From the IMG/VR virus record IMGVR_UViG_3300043788_000065, positions 1 through 47,686 of that record: DNA of 47,686 nt; one strand, written 5' to 3'. Origin of the DNA: a virus. Below are positions 9,606 through 16,667 of this stretch, one piece after another. Under the pieces are notes generated by a model, which was not told the DNA's origin, did not search any database, and saw only the letters and a list, made by a program, of their open reading frames with translations. Positions within the stretch are counted from its first letter, which is position 1; the number at the start of each line of letters is the position of its first letter. The position numbers and the translations under genes were made by a program.

Positions 9606-10076
9606 GTGGCCGACCCTCGCCTCGTCGCTGACATCCAGCGTGCCGAAAGCTGTGTCCTCACCGCCTACAAAGACACGGAAGGCTTCTGGACAATCGGGTG
9701 GGGCCACCTGCTCGATCAGTCCATCGACTGGACCGGCCACACCATCACGCAGGCCGTCGCCGACAATCTCCTTGCGCAGGATCTCGACGAGCACACCGCG
9801 CAGGCGCAGTCGCTTCCCGAGTGGGCTGCTCTCGACACACCCTGCCGCCAGAACGCGCTCATCGAGTGCGTCTACAACCTCGGAGTGAAGCATTGGACGC
9901 AGGAATTTCCGCGGACGCGCAGCGCCTTGCAGGCGAAGCTCTGGCAATCGGCCGCAGCGAACTTGCTGCAGTCACCGGACTGGATCAAGCAAGTGGGGCT
10001 CAAGCGGGTGCAGCGCCTGGCAACGTACTTCCAAAACGGAATGTACCCGGCTGCCTCGACTGCAGCGACTGGGTAG
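9606..10076 (+). CDS. Endolysin, T4-type lysozyme (GH24)
   Basis: 156 residues from a GTG directly after the preceding stop. The catalytic triad spacing of T4 lysozyme is exact: E14, D23 and T29 within the segment AES...YKDTEGFWTIGWGH. The C-terminal half has the usual CRQNALIECVYNLG helix and WIKQVGLKRVQRLATYF. It cleaves peptidoglycan MurNAc-GlcNAc bonds. No N-terminal signal-anchor is visible, so export would need a holin. Immediately downstream, in the -1 frame, lies a membrane-spanning sequence with no start codon of its own. Confidence 0.93.
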   Translation: MADPRLVADIQRAESCVLTAYKDTEGFWTIGWGHLLDQSIDWTGHTITQAVADNLLAQDLDEHTAQAQSLPEWAALDTPCRQNALIECVYNLGVKHWTQEFPRTRSALQAKLWQSAAANLLQSPDWIKQVGLKRVQRLATYFQNGMYPAASTAATG

Positions 10077-10234
10077 TCGTAGCGTTCATCACGGCGTTTG
10101 CCGCGGCCGGCTACGTGTACTGTTTCATGCACCCGTCTCCCGAAGTGTTTATCGCGCAGACGGGGACGCTCGGAGTCATCATCGGAGCGCTGAAATGGAT
10201 CAGCGTCCACGACCAGAAGGTACCTGACGCATGA
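10055..10234 (+). CDS. Holin-like two-TM protein, start unresolved
   Basis: In the -1 frame relative to the endolysin, a protein-like stretch of about 58 residues encodes two hydrophobic segments (WVVVAFITAFAAAGYVY and TGTLGVIIGALKWI) and ends VHDQKVPDA. The membrane pattern and its place between endolysin and spanins fit a holin or other lysis membrane protein. The frame has no ATG, GTG or TTG close upstream of the first segment: the nearest are a GTG near 9864, deep inside the endolysin, and GTG 10115 / ATG 10127 after the first segment. A non-canonical start, a -1 frameshift out of the endolysin, or a sequencing indel near 10030-10060 would explain this. The start given is nominal. Confidence 0.4.
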   Translation, partial: LDCSDWVVVAFITAFAAAGYVYCFMHPSPEVFIAQTGTLGVIIGALKWISVHDQKVPDA

Positions 10235-10743
10235 TCACTCTCATCGAGGCTATCTTCGGCAGCAAAGTCGGACGGGTCATCGCGGAGATCGTCCTGGCGC
10301 TCGCGCTCATCGGCGGCGCCATGCTCTACCTCGAGCACCGCGGCGCCGAGAAGGTCATGGCGAAGCTCGAAAAGTCTAGCGACGAGGTCAAGCAACAGGC
10401 CGCGAAACAGATCGCGACCAACAACGCCGATCACGCGGCAAAGGTGAAGACCAATGAAGCGACAACTCAGGCAGCTCTTGATGCTGCTCACAAGCTCGGC
10501 GATGCTCTGGATGACAGCGTGCGCCAGTTCGACGCCTATCGCAGAGCGCACCCCGCAGTGGCACGTTCCGCCAGTGGACCCGCTGCAGCGGAGCCAGGAG
10601 AATGCGGCACTCGAAGCTGCTCAGACATCATTGTGTTCCTGGGCCAGCGCGGTGACGACCTTGCCAGGAGCGTCGCCGAACTCACCGCCATCCTGCAAGG
10701 CGCCCAGCGCGAGCGCGACTCGCTGACTGGATTGCCGAAGTGA
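10231..10743 (+). CDS. i-spanin (Rz-like)
   Basis: 170 residues. One N-terminal membrane helix (IAEIVLALALIGGAMLYL, about 17-34) is followed by a long charged helical periplasmic domain with coiled-coil character, the plan of an inner-membrane spanin. A lipoprotein reading frame is nested in the +1 frame (10454-10726), exactly the Rz/Rz1 arrangement. It overlaps the preceding frame at ATGA and the next gene at GTGA. It would fuse inner and outer membranes at the last step of lysis, so the host is Gram-negative. Confidence 0.85.
   Translation: MITLIEAIFGSKVGRVIAEIVLALALIGGAMLYLEHRGAEKVMAKLEKSSDEVKQQAAKQIATNNADHAAKVKTNEATTQAALDAAHKLGDALDDSVRQFDAYRRAHPAVARSASGPAAAEPGECGTRSCSDIIVFLGQRGDDLARSVAELTAILQGAQRERDSLTGLPK
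10454..10726 (+). CDS. o-spanin lipoprotein (Rz1-like), nested in the Rz gene
   Basis: 90 residues lying wholly inside the i-spanin gene in the +1 frame. It has a basic N-terminus (MKRQLRQ), a hydrophobic core and a lipobox ending T-A-C with lipidated C23, then a proline-containing mature part (STPIAERTPQWHVPPVDP). Position -3 is Met rather than Leu, which is unusual but tolerated. Nested Rz1 genes are a well-known lysis architecture; the mature protein would sit in the outer membrane and bind the i-spanin coiled coil. Confidence 0.8.
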   Translation: MKRQLRQLLMLLTSSAMLWMTACASSTPIAERTPQWHVPPVDPLQRSQENAALEAAQTSLCSWASAVTTLPGASPNSPPSCKAPSASATR

Positions 10744-11900
10744 AGCACCCAAACACGAAAGTAACCGATGAGCAGCTCCTGGCCGCCAAGGCCGAGGGGC
10801 TGAGCAAGCACCAGATCGCGGTGCGCTACGACTGCGACGAGCGCGGCGTGGCGCGCCGGTTGAAGCGCCTGCGCGCAGAGTGGGTGAAGGACCCAGCGCG
10901 CAACCTCACCGCGCCGGTAGATCAGCCGGTCGACGGCCAGCTCCTCAAGGGAACGTCCACTCTGGTCGGTCCCAACGGGGACATGATCGCGCAGTGGATC
11001 AAGACCGACCGCGACAAGGAGCGCGAGAAGGCTCTGCAGGAGGCGGCGCTGCGGGTGCTCTGTGAGAAGCTCGAGCCACTGCCACCGCAGCCGGTACCGG
11101 ACATCGGCGCGGGGCTCAACCGCTGCAACCTCTACACGCTCACCGACTGCCATGTCGGCATGCTCGCGTGGCCGCGCGAGACCGGCGAGCCGTGGGACCT
11201 CAAGATTGCCGAGCAGGTTCTGGTGGACTGCTTCAGCCGGCTCGTCAACAGTTCGCCGGACGCTGCGCACTGCATCGTCAATCAGCTCGGCGACTTCCTG
11301 CACTTCGACTCGCTGAAGGCGGTGACGCCAGAACACCAGAACCTGCTCGACAGTGATTCGCGCTACCAGAAGATGGTCGAGGTCGCGGTGCGCATCCTGC
11401 GCCGCGTGGTCGACCTGGCGCTCGCGAAGCACAAATTCGTTCAGGTCTACATGCACGAGGGCAACCACGACCCAGCCGGGTCGGTGTGGCTCCGCGTGAT
11501 GTTCGCGCAGCTCTATGCCAACGAGCCGCGCATCAAGGTCGACACAACGCCGCTGCCCTACGTGGTGTGCCAACACGGCAAAACCATGATCGGCTTCCAT
11601 CACGGCCACCTGGCCTCGAAGGAGTCTCTGCCGCTGCTGTTTGCCGCGCGCTTCCCGGATGTCTGGGGGAGCGCCAACGCCCGGTACATCCACGTAGGGC
11701 ACAAGCACTCCGTCCACGTCCAGGAATATCCCGGCGTGTACGTGGAGCAGCACCCGACGCTCGCCTCGCAGGACGCCTACGCGGCCCGCGGCGGGTGGCT
11801 GTCCCGCCGACAGGCTTCCGCCATCACCTACGACAACACGCGCGGCGAAGTCGGCCGCGTGGTCGTGGTACCGGAAGGCGTCGGTGTATTTGGACGATGA
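10740..11900 (+). CDS. HTH-metallophosphoesterase
   Basis: 386 residues, GTG start overlapping the spanin stop. The first 45 residues look like a helix-turn-helix (EQLLAAKAEGLSKHQIAVRY). The calcineurin-like phosphoesterase metal ligands follow: D136-x-H138, G-D185, G-N242-H243-D244, H288-x-H290 and G-H321-x-H323. Phage members of this group are annotated as DNA-repair-exonuclease-like phosphoesterases; the true substrate is unknown and could be nucleic acid or nucleotides. It lies next to an HD hydrolase and DUF3310, suggesting nucleotide or host takeover functions. Confidence 0.85.
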   Translation: MKHPNTKVTDEQLLAAKAEGLSKHQIAVRYDCDERGVARRLKRLRAEWVKDPARNLTAPVDQPVDGQLLKGTSTLVGPNGDMIAQWIKTDRDKEREKALQEAALRVLCEKLEPLPPQPVPDIGAGLNRCNLYTLTDCHVGMLAWPRETGEPWDLKIAEQVLVDCFSRLVNSSPDAAHCIVNQLGDFLHFDSLKAVTPEHQNLLDSDSRYQKMVEVAVRILRRVVDLALAKHKFVQVYMHEGNHDPAGSVWLRVMFAQLYANEPRIKVDTTPLPYVVCQHGKTMIGFHHGHLASKESLPLLFAARFPDVWGSANARYIHVGHKHSVHVQEYPGVYVEQHPTLASQDAYAARGGWLSRRQASAITYDNTRGEVGRVVVVPEGVGVFGR

Positions 11901-12000
11901 TCCAACCCCCGGCGAGATGCTGCTGATCAGCCTCAAGGTGGCAGCGCTCGGCTTGGCACTTATCGACTTGCTTCTGATCTTCGTTGGAGACCCACAATGA
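11884..12000 (+). CDS. Tiny single-TM protein
   Basis: A 38-codon frame starts at GTG 11884, with GGAAGG at 11873-11878; an internal ATG at 11917 gives 27 residues. Residues after the acidic N-terminus form one hydrophobic helix (LKVAALGLALIDLLLIFV). It overlaps the phosphoesterase end by 17 bases and the HD gene at ATGA, so it is coupled on both sides. Function unknown; comparable to the other tiny membrane proteins near the right end. Confidence 0.5.
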   Translation: MYLDDDPTPGEMLLISLKVAALGLALIDLLLIFVGDPQ

Positions 12001-12563
12001 CGCACCCGCATGTGCCATACATTTACACGGTGAAGGGCAGGCAGTTCTCACTCGACCACCCAAACTTCGACATCGAGGAGATGGCCCACTCGCTCTCGAT
12101 GCAGTGTCGGTTCACCGGGCACTGCAAGCGCTTCTATAGCGTCGCCGAGCACTCGCTGACAGTGTCCAGACTCTGTCGGTTCTTCGGCATCGGCTCGCCG
12201 CTCGAGGGGTTGCTGCACGACGCGCACGAGGCTTACATCTCCGACATCGCGAGCCCGTGGAAGGCGCGCCTCCCAGACTACGTGGATGTCGAACATCATC
12301 TCGAGCACGAGATGCGCATGCAGTTCGGGTTGCCGGCGAAGACGACCGTGAAGCGCGCGGACACACTGGCGCTGTTCATCGAGGCGCACCACCTGCTCGC
12401 GAACGGCATGGACGGGCTGTTCCCCGAGGGCATCAACGAGGAGATCCGCAAGCAGGCCGAGGACATCGCCGACGCCTGGTTCCTCGATTGCTGGACGCCG
12501 GCGCAGGCGAAGTGCCTGTTCTTGAGCGAGTACTACGTCCTCCAACAGGGAGTCGCAGCGTGA
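11997..12563 (+). CDS. HD-domain phosphohydrolase
   Basis: 188 residues. The HD signature is clear: SVAEHS with H52, then LLHDAHEAY with H74-D75, and a further Asp near 83. The phage members resemble YfdR/YfbR-type HD proteins that hydrolyse nucleotides, but no substrate can be read from the sequence. Coupled by ATGA to the tiny membrane protein upstream and by GTGA to DUF3310 downstream. Confidence 0.85.
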   Translation: MTHPHVPYIYTVKGRQFSLDHPNFDIEEMAHSLSMQCRFTGHCKRFYSVAEHSLTVSRLCRFFGIGSPLEGLLHDAHEAYISDIASPWKARLPDYVDVEHHLEHEMRMQFGLPAKTTVKRADTLALFIEAHHLLANGMDGLFPEGINEEIRKQAEDIADAWFLDCWTPAQAKCLFLSEYYVLQQGVAA

Positions 12564-12934
12564 CCGACAACGTGAATCACCCGCCCCACTACACGTCGCA
12601 CCCGTCCGGTGTCGAGTGCATCGCCATCACCGAGCACATGGGCTTCTGCATCGGCAACGCCGTTAAGTATCTCTGGCGCTGCGGGCTCAAGGACGACGAG
12701 ATCGAGGATCTGAAGAAAGCACGCTGGTACGTCGACCGCGAGATCGCAAAGCGCGAGAAGGCTGCCGGCAAAGCGCCGAGCAAGGCCCCGCCCACGCCGA
12801 CCGCCTGGGTGCGGTGCGCGTGCGGAGAGGTAGCCGAGCCGAAGTGGGCGCCGGGCTCCGTGCGCGTTAGCGACGGCGTCGAGCACTCACCGGACGAGTG
12901 TACCGTTCAGGGCGTCATTGCTTCGGGTGCGTAG
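12560..12934 (+). CDS. DUF3310 (SaV-like) protein
   Basis: 124 residues from the GTG overlapping the HD gene stop. The DUF3310 pattern is present: VNHPPHYTSHPSGVEC-I near the N-terminus, then FCIGNAVKYLWRCGLKD and the DLKKARWYVDREI helix. The C-terminal third is a Pro-rich linker plus a short cysteine pair (VRCACGE) not typical of the minimal family. Function of DUF3310 is not established. Its last 20 bases overlap the 3' end of the convergent holin-like gene, where the + and - arms meet. Confidence 0.85.
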   Translation: MTDNVNHPPHYTSHPSGVECIAITEHMGFCIGNAVKYLWRCGLKDDEIEDLKKARWYVDREIAKREKAAGKAPSKAPPTPTAWVRCACGEVAEPKWAPGSVRVSDGVEHSPDECTVQGVIASGA

Positions 12935-13133
12935 AGCGGTAGAACTGGTAGGCCAACCACCCGAACGAGGCGAGGCCCGACAGAATACCGACGATCTGCC
13001 CGATGTAGCCGAGCGCGCTGTGCAGATCGAACCCTGTGAAGCAGCTCGCCGCTGACGCGGCTCCCGCTGCCATCGTCCCTTTTGGGTGCTCGATGTGAGC
13101 GAGCCCGTCCGTAATGTAACTGATGAACTTCAT
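12915..13133 (-). CDS. Holin-like small membrane protein, last gene of the late block
   Basis: 72 residues with a basic/His N-terminal part, a small-residue stretch (GTMAAGAASAASCF) and a strong C-terminal membrane segment (IGQIVGILSGLASFGWLAYQFY) ending in charged residues. Size and topology fit a class II-type phage holin. It is far from the endolysin/spanin genes on the other strand. Its start overlaps the upstream gene at ATGA. Confidence 0.55.
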   Translation of the reverse strand: MKFISYITDGLAHIEHPKGTMAAGAASAASCFTGFDLHSALGYIGQIVGILSGLASFGWLAYQFYRSTHPKQ

Positions 13134-13531
13134 CGACCTGAGCCTCCCGCTGGCACCACACCTTCTGCGCCGCGCGGCGGCGCTTTTCCGCCCGGCGCCT
13201 TACCCTGCTGAGCGGGAGGGCGAACGCCCTCCGCGCCGCGCGCGGGGCCAGCACGGACGACCTTTCGAGGACGGGGTGGGGAGGCGGGAGTGGCTTGTGG
13301 CACCACCTTGGCCGCGGCTGCAGCGACTGCTGGCGAGAGAGCTTGCGGGGGGCTCGCCGGGGCTTCGGGGTTGACGCTGACCACGAACTGTCCGCTCGCA
13401 ACTCCATCGAGGAACTGCTTGACGCCTGACAGCATGGCCTGCGCCGTATCGTTCGCTGGCACAGTTGAGTTGTTGATCATCGTTCGCGCAGCCTGTGCAA
13501 GCTGCGGGAACGAAACGGTGACGTTCGGCAT
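13130..13531 (-). CDS. Small late protein with Pro/Arg-rich tail
   Basis: 133 residues. The first 60 residues look folded (TVSFPQLAQAARTMINN...VKQFLDGVASGQFVVSV); the rest is low-complexity Pro/Ala/Gly/Arg with RGAEGV occurring twice, and its DNA contains a GC hairpin (GGAGGGC/GCCCTCC) that is fully coding. Late position after the fibre suggests a minor virion or lysis-associated protein. Function unknown. Confidence 0.6.
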   Translation of the reverse strand: MPNVTVSFPQLAQAARTMINNSTVPANDTAQAMLSGVKQFLDGVASGQFVVSVNPEAPASPPQALSPAVAAAAAKVVPQATPASPPRPRKVVRAGPARGAEGVRPPAQQGKAPGGKAPPRGAEGVVPAGGSGR

Positions 13532-13532
13532 G

Positions 13533-13910
13533 TTAGGTGAGTCCGATTTCGCCTTCTGCCTCGAACGTGAGCGCCGTCGCCGAGCTGGCCCCGCCAGTCA
13601 GGAAGTCGGTGCTCTCGAGACGCACGCGGCCGTACCAGTCGACGTAGCTGAAGCTCGCCACCGGATAGGCGTTGAACGCGAACTCAGTGCCCGCAGCCGA
13701 TGCGCCGGTCGCGCCGATGTACAGCGAGACGTTCGCTGAGGCATTCGACTTGTTGACGACACGGATGTGCGTGAGGATCGCGTAGGGCTGCGTCTGCACA
13801 TAGCCGGTCGGCCCGGCCAATGCGCTGAGCGCAGTGTTGAGAATGGTCGTGCTCAGCGTGGTGGTCAGTGCCACCGGGCCGACACGAAGTGGTCGATTCT
13901 GCATGGTCAA
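13533..13910 (-). CDS. Small beta-rich structural protein
   Basis: 125 residues of beta-rich, Thr/Ser/Ala/Gly-rich sequence with no enzyme motif. The central segment (AILTHIRVVNKSNASANVSLYIG) resembles beta-sandwich domains of fibre-associated or decoration proteins. It follows the fibre gene on the same strand, so a tail-fibre accessory or tip protein is plausible. RBS GGAG is visible just upstream of the ATG. Confidence 0.6.
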   Translation of the reverse strand: MTMQNRPLRVGPVALTTTLSTTILNTALSALAGPTGYVQTQPYAILTHIRVVNKSNASANVSLYIGATGASAAGTEFAFNAYPVASFSYVDWYGRVRLESTDFLTGGASSATALTFEAEGEIGLT

Positions 13911-13954
13911 GCTCCTCCAAAGTCAGTGTAGTTCAAGAAAACCGTCTCCGCAAA

Positions 13955-16441
13955 TCAGGTCCCGTTAGCCATGACAACCCAGTCAGTACCGTCAGACACA
14001 AGCAGCGCCCAAGCCCCCGCCGTGGCAGGCAAAATAGCCGTGCCGGCGGTCGCCGAGCTGATCGGGCGCACGTTCGACGAGGCGCTCACAACGGTGAACG
14101 CAGCAAGGGTTTTCACCAACAGCTCGCGGCCGGGGTAGGTCCCCGCGGCCAACAGCGTGAGCGTGATGCTCGCGGTCCCGTTGAAGATCAGGTACGTGTC
14201 GGTGTTGAGCGCCGAATAGTTCGCCGTCTTCGTCGCGGTCACGGCGCGCGCCAAGCCGCCGTTCACAGTCAGAGACGTGTGGCCTGAGACTGCCGCGGCG
14301 GTGAGCCCGCTCGACGCCACAGTGAAGTATGTGGTGCCGGCGATTTGCAAAAAGATAGAACCGGCTGACGCCACGTTGTTGACGTGGACGTTGGATGAGT
14401 TGGCGACGGTGTCCTGCCAGATCTGGAAGTCCGACGTATTCTGCACCGCGCCATCGCCCATGATACTCATGCCGCCAGCGAGGCCAGAGCTGGTCGGCAC
14501 TTTGATCGTGAAGGGCGGCGTGGCACCCGCGGCAGCCGTGTCGTTGACCACAACGGCCCCGACGCTACTGATCGACATGATGAGCGCGCTGTCGGTGTAG
14601 AAGTTCAGCGCCGCTGCGCCGACAGTGCCGATACCGAGCGGATCGCTGGATGCAGATACAAGATTCCAGCCGTTCGCCAACAGCGCGGTGTTCCACCCGA
14701 AGCGCAGGTTGCCGGCAGCGCTCGTAGACCCTAAAGTGAGCACGTCCAAGCCGGCAAGACCGTCGATGGTCGCCGCGACTCCACTCGTCGGCGCATTGAT
14801 CGTGACGTTGCCGGCGTTTGCGACCTTCACGCGCGCGGTGCCGGAACCTCCTGTACCGATGTAGACCGCTCCGCCGTTGGACGCGATGCCAATGTCGCTG
14901 ATCGTGGAGCCGGCAATGGCCCAAATTCCCGTACCGATCCATCCGGGAGATGTCGAGCCGTTAAACCACTGGATGCCGAAGCCGTCTGTAGGCGTAGTCG
15001 GCCCCACAAGGCTGACGTTGGTGTCATCGAGCAAGTTGACCGTCAGTGCGTCACCGCTGGCGGGGAGAGCGATGATCCAATCGCCGGTTGCTGTGATCTG
15101 CCCTGCGTAGGTGTTGCTCGTGCCGAACACCAACGGGATAGCGCCGAGCGTGCGCAGCGTAGCCTGCGGCCCGGTGGGACCTTCTGTGATGATGGCGGTT
15201 GTGTTGTTTTGGTTGGCACAGAACAGCGCCACCTGTTCGCTGCCGGCGCCGATGTAGATGCGCGCATCATCACCAGCGGTCGTGCTGTTGTTCTGCACCG
15301 CAAGGTTGAGAGTAACGCCGCTGATAGTATTCAGCAGTTCAACCGGAGTGCTACCGCCTTGGAAAATCTGCTGCGCTGACCAAACATTGAGGTCACACAC
15401 GAGCGCGCCGTCGCGCACCGGCATTTCTTCTTCGTAGTCGAAGTCGAGGTATGCTGCCCATCCGCTTCCGCCGGCACTGCTCGAGCCCGGTACACCCTGT
15501 GCTCCCTGCGGCCCGGTAGCGCCCGTCGGGCCAGGGACGATCAGCGGGTCGTCTGGGTCCTGTACCTCGAAGATGATCGGCACACCGACCGTTCCGGTAG
15601 CGCCGGTCGGGCCGACAGGCCCAGGGATGACGATAGAGTCTTGCGGCTCATCGACCTCGAAAATAAGCGGCACGCCGAAGCCGCCCTGTGCGCCCGCGGC
15701 TCCCGCGGCGCCAGCAGCGCCAGTCGGGCCGGGAATGACGACTGCGTCCTGCGGCTCGTCCATCTCGAAGATTAGAGGCACGCCCAGGGCTCCCTGAGCG
15801 CCCGCGGCGCCGGCAGCGCCCGCAGGCCCCACCGGACCGGGGATCGGCTGTGGCGGGTCCTCAGCTTCTTCCAGCGTCCAGTAAACGGCCGGGCCGATGC
15901 CGCCCGACACGCCGTTGGAGCCGGGAGGCCCCTGAATACCAGGCGGCCCAGGGACCGGCGGAGGGGGGTCCTCTGGTGAGTCCTGCTCGAACCAGATCGC
16001 CGGTCCTGCGCCGCCCTGTGGACCCGGCGATCCGGCAGCACCGGCCGCACCGGCGGGTCCTGGTACGATCAGCGCGTCATCCGGGTCCTCCGCTGTGAGA
16101 TGGATCACAGTCGACACGCCAGCCGGCCCGCGCGGGCCGGCAACCGGGATTACCAGCGGGTCCTCGAGATCGTCCTGCTCGATGAACCGCGGCGGGTACG
16201 TCACCGACGGCGGGACGTTCTGCACGAGCGACCAGATGATCGGCGTGCTCGGGAAATTGCCGCTGGTCTGGATGACTTGCTGCTGGAACTCGGCGGCCAG
16301 CTCAGCGAGCGTCGGCACGCTCCCGTCGGGGAGCTGCACGTTGACTCCCAGGATCGCAGCGGCAGCCGTAGCTACCGGCAGGCGCACGGAGCGGCCGGAG
16401 GCAGTGCCCTTGACCGGGACGCGAATGCGACTACCCGCCAT
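13955..16441 (-). CDS. Tail fibre with collagen-like repeats
   Basis: 828 residues. Residues 1-82 form an N-terminal attachment region. Residues about 83-320 hold seven units of a short beta/acidic segment followed by Gly-x-y triplets. The remaining 500 residues are beta-rich, as in phage fibre shafts, and the extreme C-terminus (LLVSDGTDWVVMANG) is a typical fibre end. Collagen-like triplets in phage fibres are known to trimerise. It should be the receptor-binding or host-contact fibre. No intramolecular chaperone peptidase motif is evident. Confidence 0.82.
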   Translation of the reverse strand: MAGSRIRVPVKGTASGRSVRLPVATAAAAILGVNVQLPDGSVPTLAELAAEFQQQVIQTSGNFPSTPIIWSLVQNVPPSVTYPPRFIEQDDLEDPLVIPVAGPRGPAGVSTVIHLTAEDPDDALIVPGPAGAAGAAGSPGPQGGAGPAIWFEQDSPEDPPPPVPGPPGIQGPPGSNGVSGGIGPAVYWTLEEAEDPPQPIPGPVGPAGAAGAAGAQGALGVPLIFEMDEPQDAVVIPGPTGAAGAAGAAGAQGGFGVPLIFEVDEPQDSIVIPGPVGPTGATGTVGVPIIFEVQDPDDPLIVPGPTGATGPQGAQGVPGSSSAGGSGWAAYLDFDYEEEMPVRDGALVCDLNVWSAQQIFQGGSTPVELLNTISGVTLNLAVQNNSTTAGDDARIYIGAGSEQVALFCANQNNTTAIITEGPTGPQATLRTLGAIPLVFGTSNTYAGQITATGDWIIALPASGDALTVNLLDDTNVSLVGPTTPTDGFGIQWFNGSTSPGWIGTGIWAIAGSTISDIGIASNGGAVYIGTGGSGTARVKVANAGNVTINAPTSGVAATIDGLAGLDVLTLGSTSAAGNLRFGWNTALLANGWNLVSASSDPLGIGTVGAAALNFYTDSALIMSISSVGAVVVNDTAAAGATPPFTIKVPTSSGLAGGMSIMGDGAVQNTSDFQIWQDTVANSSNVHVNNVASAGSIFLQIAGTTYFTVASSGLTAAAVSGHTSLTVNGGLARAVTATKTANYSALNTDTYLIFNGTASITLTLLAAGTYPGRELLVKTLAAFTVVSASSNVRPISSATAGTAILPATAGAWALLVSDGTDWVVMANGT
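15482..16195 (-). repeat. Seven-unit collagen-like repeat array inside the fibre gene
   Basis: Each unit of about 26-41 residues reads (hydrophobic)4-[E/D]-x-P-x-D-(hydrophobic)-P-G-P followed by several G-x-y triplets rich in Ala, Pro and Gln. The two most similar units share VPLIFE-x-DEPQD. At DNA level the units are recognisable as imperfect direct repeats. Confidence 0.8.
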
Positions 16442-16667
16442 GCAGAGCCTTCAGGTACGAAGTCAGCTCGTGTTGATTGGCGCCCACCGTGCGCACCGGG
16501 ATCGACGCCTTCACGGCGTTGCTGGTGAGCGTGGGGTGCTCCTTGCGGTACTGCACCGTAGGCGCCTTACCCGTGCGCGGGTGGAACATCGGGCGCGTAG
16601 GCTTCAGCGCCTTCCCCGAGGCCACCAGAGCAGCTCCAAGCGACTCGCGTGGGCGAACTACGTTCAT
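16431..16667 (-). CDS. Small basic late protein
   Basis: 78 residues, basic, with PRTGKAPTVQYRKEHP in the middle. It overlaps the fibre start by 11 bases and the preceding virion protein by four bases. No recognisable domain. Its place between an ejection protein and the fibre suggests a minor virion component. Confidence 0.55.
   Translation of the reverse strand: MNVVRPRESLGAALVASGKALKPTRPMFHPRTGKAPTVQYRKEHPTLTSNAVKASIPVRTVGANQHELTSYLKALHGG

Noticed and set aside
13205-13235. GGAGGGC/GCCCTCC hairpin as a terminator near the end of the late arm
   Set aside because: It is inside the coding part of the 133-residue gene and no T-run follows on the late strand.
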